From: a candidate division BRC1 bacterium HGW-BRC1-1
GTDB taxonomy: Bacteria > Sumerlaeota > Sumerlaeia > Sumerlaeales > Sumerlaeaceae
DNA: 64,000 bases
Assembly (NCBI GenBank): GCA_002842095.1
Contig: PHCB01000013.1
Location: forward strand, 1-64,000
Direction of reading: 5' to 3'
Positions within the stretch are counted from its first letter, which is position 1. Every line of letters begins with the position of its first letter. The notes under the pieces were generated by a model. That model had not been told where the DNA came from. It saw only the letters and a program-made list of their open reading frames with translations, and did not search any database. Position numbers and translations under genes: made by a program. Shown here piece by piece: positions 54,892 to 62,601 of the stretch.

Positions 54892-57507
54892 ATGACCACG
54901 CAGAGCAAAATAGAAATAGAAGCCTTGGAAACAAGCCTGGCTGAAGACCCCACCCAAGCGGAAACCTTGAGCCGCCTGGCAGTCCTTTATCACGCCCAGG
55001 GTTGCTTCGATGCGCGGGCGATGGAAATATATGAGCGCGCCCGCGAAGCCCATCCCAAAGACGCCGTAATTGGCGATGCACTGAACATTGCGCATTACCT
55101 TAAGCAACTCCGCCGGTTTACCATCGGGACCCATCAGGCTGATTTGCTGGATCTGCAAGGGTTGCAGGAGTCCATTGATCTGTTGCGCGGCTACCTGCGG
55201 GAACTCGACACTTCACCGGATCTGTTCGCCGCCCTGGGCGATCTTTATCTGGTGAAGGGGCAGGTCCTCCCCGCCATCGGGGCCTATGAAAATGCCCAGC
55301 GTCACGGTTACAAAAACCTCCACGCGATTCTGCAAAGTTATGAATTTGCCGAGAACATCCACACGTTTCAACCCTCCGAGCACTCCTACTTTGCAAACCT
55401 CTATCTGCTGACAGGCCGCAGTGAACGTGCTCTGGAAATATATCGGCAGGCCGTAAGCGAGGGCTTTCACGACCCGGCGGTGGTGGGTGAACTCGTCCGA
55501 TTGATGGAAGAGCAGTCACAGCACGAAACGAACCGTCACGTGCTGAACAATATCGCCATGGATATCACCGAACTGCATCTGAAAATGGGCAACATGGATG
55601 CGGCCCTCACACAGTTTGCGAAGGTGGAATTCCCCATCACGCAACGTTACGAGCTTGTGACTCAAATCGCCGCAGCCCTGACCGAACGCCAGGACTACCG
55701 GGGTGCTTTTGACTATCTCTCGCGCATCCCCGTGGACGACGACAACAAACAACTGCTCAATAAGATTGCCGTGGAACTTGAAAAAATAGGCGACCTTGAT
55801 ACGACCGAATATCTGCTGCGATTCATCAACGAAAACGATCTCCTGATCCGCGAAGCTAACACGCTGCGCGAAAAGGAAATCGAGATTCACACCGAGCTTG
55901 GTCTGGCCGACTACAACGCCTCCAACAGACGCCACGACCAGGCCATGCGGAACTTCACGAATGTGTTACGTCTCGGTTACAAACAGGACGTTTTCGTTTT
56001 GTCGCGCATCGTGGAATTGTTGCCCCTGTTGAAACAGGGCCATACGGACGACTTCGGTTTCATCGGACGCTATTATCTCAAACGGGGCGATTATTACCGG
56101 GCCGCCCAGTTTTTTGATCTGGTGCTGGAACACCGGCAGGACGACGAAGACGCCCGCCAGAAACTTCGGTTCATCTACTCAGCTATTTTGGAGAAAAACC
56201 CCAACCTTCCGGAACTGCGTCTGCGTAGTGGCCACCTCTACATGAACTCCGAACAAACGGAAGCCGCCATCGAGGAATATCGTTATGCGGCCCAGTTTCC
56301 CGAAACAAACATCGAGGCAACCCGGCGTATGGGGATAGCCCACATGAAATTGAAACAATACACCGAGGCCATGGAAGCCTTCCTGCAAATGCCCATAGGA
56401 GAAAACGACCTCGAGAACCTGTATCAGTTGCACGTCGTGATGGATGAGAAGAACCGAACGGGAGACGCCGTGAGTCTTCTGACGCTCATCGGGGAGGTCG
56501 ATGGCACCTACCGCGACACCGCAGAACGGCTGTCCCTGTTGAAAACAAAACTCGCACCGGGAGAAGTGCGCCCCACCTCGGATAACCGTATGCGCGAACT
56601 GATCGGCGACATGGCAACCGGCCGCTACCGTTACATGGAGAAAATCGGCAGCGGCGGCATGGGAATCGTGCACAAAGTTTTCGATTTGAAACTCAACAAA
56701 GTCGTGGCCATGAAGATTTTACGCGACGGCCTCTCCAGTAGCAGCAAAGCTGTGGATCGTTTTTTTCGCGAAGCCCGCATCGCCGCGATTCTCAACCACC
56801 CCAACATCGTCAATATCTTTGATTATAATATTAACAACGTAACGCATCAAAGTTACATCGCGATGGAATATGTCGATGGCCCCTCGTTGCGCGACATCTT
56901 CGAGGAGTATTTTCTGGACGAGCTTCCCCCCACGGACGTTCGAACGGCAGAAGCATTGGTCTACATGGCCCAGGTATGCGACGCTCTGCGCGTGACGCAC
57001 TCGAAGGGCATCATCCACCGCGATATCAAGCCCGACAACATTCTCATCAGTTCCTCCAAAGTTGCAAAAATTACCGACTTCGGCATCGTCCACGTGGAGG
57101 AGGCGACGTTCACCCCCACGGGAGCGTTGATCGGAACACCCCGCTATATGTCGCCCGAGCAGGTACAGGGAGCACGCATTGATGGCAGGGCCGACCTTTA
57201 TAGCATGGGGATCATTTTATATGAGTGGCTCACAGGCACTCCGCCCTTTGTTACGGGCGATGTGGCATACCAGCAGGTAAACGTCACGCCTGCGGCTGTG
57301 TCGGATCTCAACACGGAGGTGCCGGCACCGATGAACAACCTCATTATGAAATGCCTCGAGAAAAATCCGGCAGGTCGTTTCCAGACAGCCCGCGATTTGA
57401 AAGCCGAGATGGAAAACGTATTGAAGATGCTCTGGCCCGAGGGCCCGCCCTCCACCACGGGAGGTGGAGGCCAGCGCGAAGAAGACAACGATCTGGACAC
57501 GGTTTGA
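54892..57507 (+). CDS. TPR-containing Ser/Thr protein kinase
   Basis: 871 residues. The first 570 residues are tandem TPR repeats (e.g. YNASNRRHDQAMRNFTNVLR). The kinase domain fills the C-terminus (about 579-850): Gly-rich loop KIGSGGMGIVHKV, lysine in VVAMKIL, catalytic loop IIHRDIKPDNILI (about 707), DFG in ITDFGIVH and the MSPEQVQG activation-segment end. Kinase at the C-terminus and TPRs at the N-terminus is the reverse of the common bacterial order, and there is no membrane helix. A repeat-mediated partner likely controls it. FHA-GAF kinase at 20.2 kb could be a phospho-reader. Confidence 0.93.
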   Translation: MTTQSKIEIEALETSLAEDPTQAETLSRLAVLYHAQGCFDARAMEIYERAREAHPKDAVIGDALNIAHYLKQLRRFTIGTHQADLLDLQGLQESIDLLRGYLRELDTSPDLFAALGDLYLVKGQVLPAIGAYENAQRHGYKNLHAILQSYEFAENIHTFQPSEHSYFANLYLLTGRSERALEIYRQAVSEGFHDPAVVGELVRLMEEQSQHETNRHVLNNIAMDITELHLKMGNMDAALTQFAKVEFPITQRYELVTQIAAALTERQDYRGAFDYLSRIPVDDDNKQLLNKIAVELEKIGDLDTTEYLLRFINENDLLIREANTLREKEIEIHTELGLADYNASNRRHDQAMRNFTNVLRLGYKQDVFVLSRIVELLPLLKQGHTDDFGFIGRYYLKRGDYYRAAQFFDLVLEHRQDDEDARQKLRFIYSAILEKNPNLPELRLRSGHLYMNSEQTEAAIEEYRYAAQFPETNIEATRRMGIAHMKLKQYTEAMEAFLQMPIGENDLENLYQLHVVMDEKNRTGDAVSLLTLIGEVDGTYRDTAERLSLLKTKLAPGEVRPTSDNRMRELIGDMATGRYRYMEKIGSGGMGIVHKVFDLKLNKVVAMKILRDGLSSSSKAVDRFFREARIAAILNHPNIVNIFDYNINNVTHQSYIAMEYVDGPSLRDIFEEYFLDELPPTDVRTAEALVYMAQVCDALRVTHSKGIIHRDIKPDNILISSSKVAKITDFGIVHVEEATFTPTGALIGTPRYMSPEQVQGARIDGRADLYSMGIILYEWLTGTPPFVTGDVAYQQVNVTPAAVSDLNTEVPAPMNNLIMKCLEKNPAGRFQTARDLKAEMENVLKMLWPEGPPSTTGGGGQREEDNDLDTV

Positions 57508-57571
57508 TAATCGGCACTCCCCCCTGCTTTTGAAAATCGATGACTCCAGCCCCGGTGCGGTACTTTTCCGC

Positions 57572-58330
57572 ATGAACACCTTTAACCCTTCCACGCTCTC
57601 GAAAAACCCGCTCACGCTCACCACTGCCATCTTCCTGTCCTGCGCCACACTACTCCCCATCCCCGCCTTTGCAGCCGGAGTGGAGGGCGGCTATGGCAAA
57701 ACCCCAAACGCAACCGAGGGAACCGTCTCTTCCTGGCCGACGGGAAAAAAACTGATCGCGCTGACTTACGACGATGGCCCGAACACAAAGGTCACCCAAC
57801 CTCTCATGGACCTGCTGGAATCAGAGGGGGTCCCGGCCACTTTTTATCTGCTGGGACAAACGGCCAAGGCGAACCCCAAACTGACCGCAGAAATCCAGCG
57901 GCGCGGCTTCGAGGTGGGCAACCACAGTTGGTCGCACCCACAGCTTACCAAGCTGGGCGTTGACGGCATTAAAAGCCAGCTGCAACGCGCGAACGATGCG
58001 ATGACCGCACCGCGCCCCGTTACCACCATGCGCCCCCCTTATGGCGCTCATAATGCCACGGTGCGGCGTGTGTGCTCCGACATGGGTTTCTCTGTCATCC
58101 TGTGGGATGTGGACACCAACGACTGGCGAAAAGGAACCACCGCCGAGAAGATCGTAAAGACGGTTCTGGAAGAGGCGAAAGATGGATCGATCATCCTGAT
58201 GCACGACCGCCTTCCGACCACGGTGCCCGCCACGCGGCAGATTATAGCTGAGTTGAAAAAGCGCGGATACACGTTTGTGACCGTGTCGCAGCTTCTGGCG
58301 CAGCCACGTTTGTCGGCAAAGAAGCCTTAG
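57572..58330 (+). CDS. secreted polysaccharide deacetylase (NodB family)
   Basis: 252 residues from the ATG at 57572; a longer frame from 57464 overlaps the kinase gene. The leader (SKNPLTLTTAIFLSCATLL with PAFAA) is a signal peptide ending near AFA. The NodB domain has LTYDDGPN (about residue 66), GNHSWSHPQL and RPPYGAHN, which hold the metal-binding Asp-His-His triad. It removes acetyl groups from N-acetylglucosamine in peptidoglycan or exopolysaccharide. A 9-bp repeat array begins eight bases after its stop. Confidence 0.92.
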   Translation: MNTFNPSTLSKNPLTLTTAIFLSCATLLPIPAFAAGVEGGYGKTPNATEGTVSSWPTGKKLIALTYDDGPNTKVTQPLMDLLESEGVPATFYLLGQTAKANPKLTAEIQRRGFEVGNHSWSHPQLTKLGVDGIKSQLQRANDAMTAPRPVTTMRPPYGAHNATVRRVCSDMGFSVILWDVDTNDWRKGTTAEKIVKTVLEEAKDGSIILMHDRLPTTVPATRQIIAELKKRGYTFVTVSQLLAQPRLSAKKP

Positions 58331-58338
58331 TGGGGGGG

Positions 58339-58431
58339 ATGGGAAGTATGGGAAATATGGGAAGGATGAAAAGCAGGGGTGTTAGCAGTTTTTATTGCTC
58401 CCATTATTCCCATTATTCTCATTCCTCCCAT
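58339..58431. repeat. 9-bp-period ATGGGANNN repeat in inverted arrangement, copy 3
   Basis: Units at 58339, 58348, 58357 and 58366 (ATGGGAAGT, ATGGGAAAT, ATGGGAAGG, ATG), then the reverse complement as CCCAT-type units at 58400, 58409, 58418 (CTCAT) and 58427, again 9 bases apart. The two arms can pair imperfectly into a large hairpin with a loop of about 30 bases. It sits just after the deacetylase gene. Confidence 0.8.
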
Positions 58432-58635
58432 CCCTCACCTATGCTAAAAAAAGATTGCAGGAGAACCCCCCGGACCTTGTAACTTGAAGCCAAGGTGGCC
58501 TGTTATCGGGAGGGGTCATGCATTCGCGAGTTTTGAAAGTTCAGCGAATTGAACGACTAATGCCTCTTTGCGGTGACGATCGCTTCGCTTGTGCTCCATA
58601 ATATCCATGATGTTGATTCCGAATTGAAGAAGCTG

Positions 58636-59736
58636 ATGTTCAAACGAAAAAAAACGCCACCGCCTCAAACCTCTCAACGTTCATCCTCTCCGGCCACGCC
58701 CACGTCGCCGACAACGGGTGCTATTTCCGCTGACGAGCAACGCTTTCTCGAGGGCTTTGAGAAAATGGTGAAGGAATCCAAGCCGGAGGTGGATGCGGCC
58801 ACGGAACTGCGCCAGGAGCGCCGTGCGGATTACGACAAAATTGAGGGCAATTTCAAGCCGGCTACCTCGCTTTATGACAGGCGCAAACCGCGCACCGGCG
58901 GCGGCTTTACCCCCGACCCGCCTTCGAACCCCAACAGTACTTCGCCGCGCGACGATCCGCGTTATCGCTCATTCTATCAGGGGCGCGACCAACGCACGGG
59001 TTCTTCTGCTCCGGCTGCAACGCCAACCAGTCCTGCCCGGGCACAAGCAAATTCAACGGACGTAGCTCCCGGCGCCATTGTGCAATTCGACGACAACAGT
59101 ATCGCCATCTTCAAAGACGCCGTGTCTGGCAAGGACTACGCCCTCTTCTATTTCCTGGAGCCGGACATGACTCTGGCTCCCCGCGGCATTTTTCTGGAGC
59201 AGTATGAGATGAGCGTCATTGGCAATCTTTCTGCCGACGCCATGGGCGAGATGACCAGTGCGCGCCAATGGGACCGCGACCAGATAATTTTCCATCTCGC
59301 AAAGTTTGAGTACGCCCAGGCCATACGCCAACTTCTGTTGGGAAATGCGGGACACGGACCTTCGGCCATAGCCGGGGCTCCACCCCAACCAAAATCGCCC
59401 CAAGCTCAACCCGCACCGGCGACATCTCAACCGCCAGGCTCTTCCTCGACGCCTCCCGCAGGCGTGCCGCAGCAGCCCCAGTTCCAAACCGGCGACTCCG
59501 CCGACATGCTGGAGCGTGGTCGCCAGTTGCGTATCAACGTAGGCGGGCGCATGTGGGAATCGATTTACTGGACCAGCGACGAGATCGGGCCCATTGTGGC
59601 GCATAACACCAACCGCGAGTGGGCACTGATGCACCTCGACCTGGCGCGATTCAAAGACGCCATCGAATATGGCAGCGTACTGCCCGAAGCGGATCTTCGT
59701 GCCATTGCCGAATCGGTTGCCCGGTCGGGCAAATGA
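58636..59736 (+). CDS. unknown protein with low-complexity linkers
   Basis: 366 residues from the ATG at 58636 (MFKRKKTPPPQTSQ); a GTG at 58573 in frame is a longer option. The region to about residue 150 is low in complexity (Pro, Ser, Thr, Arg) and likely disordered. A compact segment follows (about 151-240: VAPGAIVQFDDNSIAIFKDA, KDYALFYFLEPDMTLAPRGI), another Pro/Gln/Ser linker, and a C-terminal part (DMLERGRQLRINVGGRMWES, WALMHLDLARFKDAIEYG). No family is recognised. The stop overlaps the RpiB-like start by four bases (ATGA). Confidence 0.6.
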   Translation: MFKRKKTPPPQTSQRSSSPATPTSPTTGAISADEQRFLEGFEKMVKESKPEVDAATELRQERRADYDKIEGNFKPATSLYDRRKPRTGGGFTPDPPSNPNSTSPRDDPRYRSFYQGRDQRTGSSAPAATPTSPARAQANSTDVAPGAIVQFDDNSIAIFKDAVSGKDYALFYFLEPDMTLAPRGIFLEQYEMSVIGNLSADAMGEMTSARQWDRDQIIFHLAKFEYAQAIRQLLLGNAGHGPSAIAGAPPQPKSPQAQPAPATSQPPGSSSTPPAGVPQQPQFQTGDSADMLERGRQLRINVGGRMWESIYWTSDEIGPIVAHNTNREWALMHLDLARFKDAIEYGSVLPEADLRAIAESVARSGK

Positions 59737-60323
59737 AGATCGCCCTCGCTTGCGATCACGCCGGTTTCGCCCTCAAGGATCATCTTGCCAGGCGTCTCAC
59801 CGCTGCCGGCCACGACGTTCAAGACTTCGGCACGCGCAATGAAGATTCTGTCGATTTCGTAGATCACGTTTATCCCGCGACCCTTGCCTTGAGTGAGGCC
59901 CGGGTCGATCGCGCCATTCTCGTTGATGGTGCCGGGTATCCCTCCGGCATTGTGGCGAACATGTTGCCCGGAGTATTTGCCGCCGTAGCAAACGATCCCG
60001 TTTCGGCCCGACTGGCCCGCGAACACAGCAACACCAACGCCCTCTGCATCGGGGGGCGCATCGTGGGCAGCGTCATGGCCGATCAGATTGTCGACACCTG
60101 GCTGGCCACCGATTTCCTTGGCGGGAAATACGCCGTGCGCGTGGACAAGGTGCGCGCCCTGGACGCCAAACACCGCCGCAGCGCAAGCGAACAGGCTCGC
60201 AAGGTAGTCACCGTTAATGATGTGCGCGATGCCCTGCGCCACAAACGTTCGCTGCTATTGGACGACGACACCATCCTGACCCCCAGCGTGAAAGATTTGC
60301 TGGGCGAAGGAACCGTGGGTTAA
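59733..60323 (+). CDS. RpiB/LacAB-family sugar-phosphate isomerase-like protein
   Basis: 196 residues from the ATG at 59733 that overlaps the previous stop. The fold matches RpiB (MKIALACDHAGFALKDHLAR, DFVDHVYPATLALSEARVDR, REHSNTNALCIGGRIVGSVM). In RpiB the block is ILICGTGIGMSIAANK, with a catalytic Cys; in the actinobacterial form a Glu serves. Here the block is ILVDGAGYPSGIVANM, with Asp at the Cys position and no Glu. A 40-residue C-terminal extension (TVNDVRDALRHKRSLLLDDD, TILTPSVKDLLGEG) is not in plain RpiB. The substrate may differ from ribose 5-phosphate. The family is sure; the reaction is not. Confidence 0.85.
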   Translation: MKIALACDHAGFALKDHLARRLTAAGHDVQDFGTRNEDSVDFVDHVYPATLALSEARVDRAILVDGAGYPSGIVANMLPGVFAAVANDPVSARLAREHSNTNALCIGGRIVGSVMADQIVDTWLATDFLGGKYAVRVDKVRALDAKHRRSASEQARKVVTVNDVRDALRHKRSLLLDDDTILTPSVKDLLGEGTVG

Positions 60324-60428
60324 CCGTTTCTCAAACCCACGCGTCGCATTTTCGATTTGCACAAAATGAATCTTCTCCAGAGATTCCCTTCGTGACATTT
60401 TCATTTCGCTCGCTGAGGAATTTCGCTC

Positions 60429-61151
60429 ATGTATGATCTTTCCGGTCGGTCCGTTCTCATAACCGGTGCCTCGCGCGGCATAGGGCGCGCTCTGGCTCAG
60501 GCCCTCGCAGAGGAGGGCGCAAACACCGCACTGCTCGCCCGCTCCGGCGACGAGGTTCATGCGCTGGCACTTAATCTGAAAAAGAAATTTGGCGTGGACG
60601 CCATCGGACGCGCCTGCGACGTGACCGATGCAGGCCGGGTGGCCGCGATGATTGACGAGACCGCTTCGCGGTTCGGTGGTCTTGACCTGGTGATCTGCAA
60701 CGCCGGCATCCTCGGTGCCAAAACCACGCTCGCGGAATACGACCCCCAAGCCTGGGCCCATGCCATGGACGTGAACGTGAACGGATGTTTTTATCCCGCG
60801 CACTTTGCAATGAAGCGGATGAAAATCCGGGGCAAGGGTGGCAGGATTCTCTTCGTGTCGTCGAGCGTTGGACGGAATGTTCGGGCGGGTTGGGGAGCTT
60901 ACAGTATTTCCAAGTATGCTGTGGAGGGACTGTCTCAGTTGCTGGCCGAGGAAGGACCTCTGCTGGGCATCACATCGTTCTGTGTTAATCCCGGCGGAAC
61001 GGCCACCGCCATGCGCGCGGCCGCCTTCCCGCAGGAAGACCCGGCCACGCTGCCCACTCCCGATTCGATAGCAGGGGCATTCCTGCGCATCCTTCGCAAG
61101 AACGACAAGGAACTTAACGGGCAGACCTTCGACGCTGCCGACTATCTCTGA
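60429..61151 (+). CDS. short-chain dehydrogenase/reductase
   Basis: 240 residues. The cofactor motif is VLITGASRGIGRALAQA; NAGIL, the FVSSSVG serine and YSISKYAVEG (Tyr and Lys of the YxxxK active site) complete the classical SDR set. The Arg after the motif (SRGIG) favours NADP. Substrate unknown; the family includes 3-oxoacyl reductases and sugar or steroid dehydrogenases. It lies 105 bases after the RpiB-like gene and overlaps the convergent gluQ stop by ten bases. Confidence 0.9.
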   Translation: MYDLSGRSVLITGASRGIGRALAQALAEEGANTALLARSGDEVHALALNLKKKFGVDAIGRACDVTDAGRVAAMIDETASRFGGLDLVICNAGILGAKTTLAEYDPQAWAHAMDVNVNGCFYPAHFAMKRMKIRGKGGRILFVSSSVGRNVRAGWGAYSISKYAVEGLSQLLAEEGPLLGITSFCVNPGGTATAMRAAAFPQEDPATLPTPDSIAGAFLRILRKNDKELNGQTFDAADYL

Positions 61152-62038
61152 TCCGAGCGCAGCGCTTTCAGCCGTTGCCGCGCCTGTTCAGGAGTTACGC
61201 CAGCCTGGCGCCATTGCGCGATGGTCTGCGATCTGTCGCGCTTGCTCATGCGATTTCCCTCTTCATCCAGAACCAGAGGCACGTGACTGTATAGAGGCGG
61301 TGTCCACCCCAGGGCTCGCATCAGTGCAACCTGCCGTGGAGCGCTGGTAAGAAGGTCTGCACCACGCACCACGCGGGTTACGCCCATCAGGGCGTCATCC
61401 ACGGCGCACACAAATTGATAAGCCCATAAGCCATCGCGACGTCGGATGACGAAATCTCCACACAGGGCGCGGAGGTCGAATTCGTGGGTTCCCATCGTCT
61501 CATCTTCGATTTGCACGAGAGGGTCTCGATCGACCCGAAATCTCAGAGCCGCTCCGGTTGGCAGGGGGCCGTTCAGCTTCATGGTGCTTTCGGAGCAGGT
61601 TCCGGGATAGATGGGTCCCTCCGGGCCATGGGGGGCTGCGGCATCTCCCTGCAAATCGCGCCGGCTGCACGTGCAGGGATAGACGAGTCCGTCCTCAATC
61701 AAGGCGCGCAGGGCGGCCAGATAAATATCGTTACGCTCGCTCTGGCGATAGGGACCCGCGGGTCCGCCAACATCTGGCCCTTCGTCCCAATCGATGCCCA
61801 GCCAGCACAAATCATCGAGGATGCGTTCCTCCGAACCGGCCACGTTGCGGGGTCCGTCGATGTCTTCAATCCGCATAATGAAAACACCATTCCTTGCCCG
61901 GCAATCTTCCCATGCAGCGCATGCGGTGCTCAAGTTACCAAGATGAAGGTCGCCCGTGGGGCTGGGGGCATAGCGGCCCACCGCGCTCGTGCGCGAAACA
62001 GGTGTGAGGAACCGACCGTCGTGCTTATCGGAACTCAT
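61142..62038 (-). CDS. gluQ: glutamyl-Q tRNA(Asp) synthetase
   Basis: 298 residues. The HIGH-type block is RYAPSPTGDLHLGNLSTACA, zinc ligands are in VYPCTCSRRDLQ and YPGTCSES, and the KMSKS block is RMSKRDRSQTI. The missing anticodon-binding domain separates it from GltX and marks it as GluQ-RS, which attaches glutamate to queuosine in tRNA-Asp. Its start overlaps the lspA stop by four bases (ATGA). It follows the DksA-like gene and lspA, echoing the dksA-gluQ pairing known from gammaproteobacteria. Confidence 0.94.
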   Translation of the reverse strand: MSSDKHDGRFLTPVSRTSAVGRYAPSPTGDLHLGNLSTACAAWEDCRARNGVFIMRIEDIDGPRNVAGSEERILDDLCWLGIDWDEGPDVGGPAGPYRQSERNDIYLAALRALIEDGLVYPCTCSRRDLQGDAAAPHGPEGPIYPGTCSESTMKLNGPLPTGAALRFRVDRDPLVQIEDETMGTHEFDLRALCGDFVIRRRDGLWAYQFVCAVDDALMGVTRVVRGADLLTSAPRQVALMRALGWTPPLYSHVPLVLDEEGNRMSKRDRSQTIAQWRQAGVTPEQARQRLKALRSDQR

Positions 62039-62598
62039 GCCGATGGGGTTGGAGAAGGCGGGTCGGGCTCGGCAGAAGGATTCTCAGCGTCCGGTGAAAT
62101 CTTATCTGCCGAATCCATTGCAGGTTTAACGCCAAGTCTCTCATCGAGCTGTTTCGTGAAAATCGCCAGAATGAGAAACCAACCAATTCCAATGCAGATC
62201 GCTGCGTCAGCAACGTTGAACGTGGCAAAATACCAAGTGCCCCGGTGGAAGTGGATGAAGTCGATGACATACTGGAAGCTGATACGGTCATAGAGATTCC
62301 CGACCGCACCGCCCAGGATGAGTCCGGTGGCCACGCGCGCCATGAGCGCAGTTTTGGGCAGACGCCACGCCCACACGAAGAAGATGGCAATCACGAGAAT
62401 ACTGAAGCCGGTTACCACCATGGGATAATCGGCACCAAGGGAGAAGGCGCCCCCGGTGTTATGCTGGAGGAAAAAGTCCAGCAGGCCGGGGATGACTTCC
62501 ATGCGCCCGAAGGGCCTCTGCATCAATCCGTGAGTTGCGTAGTATTTCGTGGCGCGGTCCACAACAAAGACCGCGAACAATGGGATCCAGAACCACAT
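62035..62598 (-). CDS. lspA: lipoprotein signal peptidase II
   Basis: 187 residues with four membrane helices. The active-site motifs are HNTGGAFSLG, GGAVGNLYDRI and YVIDFIHF, where the two Asp residues form the aspartic protease pair. It cleaves prolipoproteins in the inner membrane. A Pro/Ser/Glu-rich tail of about 25 residues (SADKISPDAENPSAEPDPPS) is longer than usual. It lies three bases after the H1/DksA-like gene and couples to gluQ by a 4-base overlap. Confidence 0.96.
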   Translation of the reverse strand: MWFWIPLFAVFVVDRATKYYATHGLMQRPFGRMEVIPGLLDFFLQHNTGGAFSLGADYPMVVTGFSILVIAIFFVWAWRLPKTALMARVATGLILGGAVGNLYDRISFQYVIDFIHFHRGTWYFATFNVADAAICIGIGWFLILAIFTKQLDERLGVKPAMDSADKISPDAENPSAEPDPPSPTPSA

Positions 62599-62601
62599 GG
62601 G

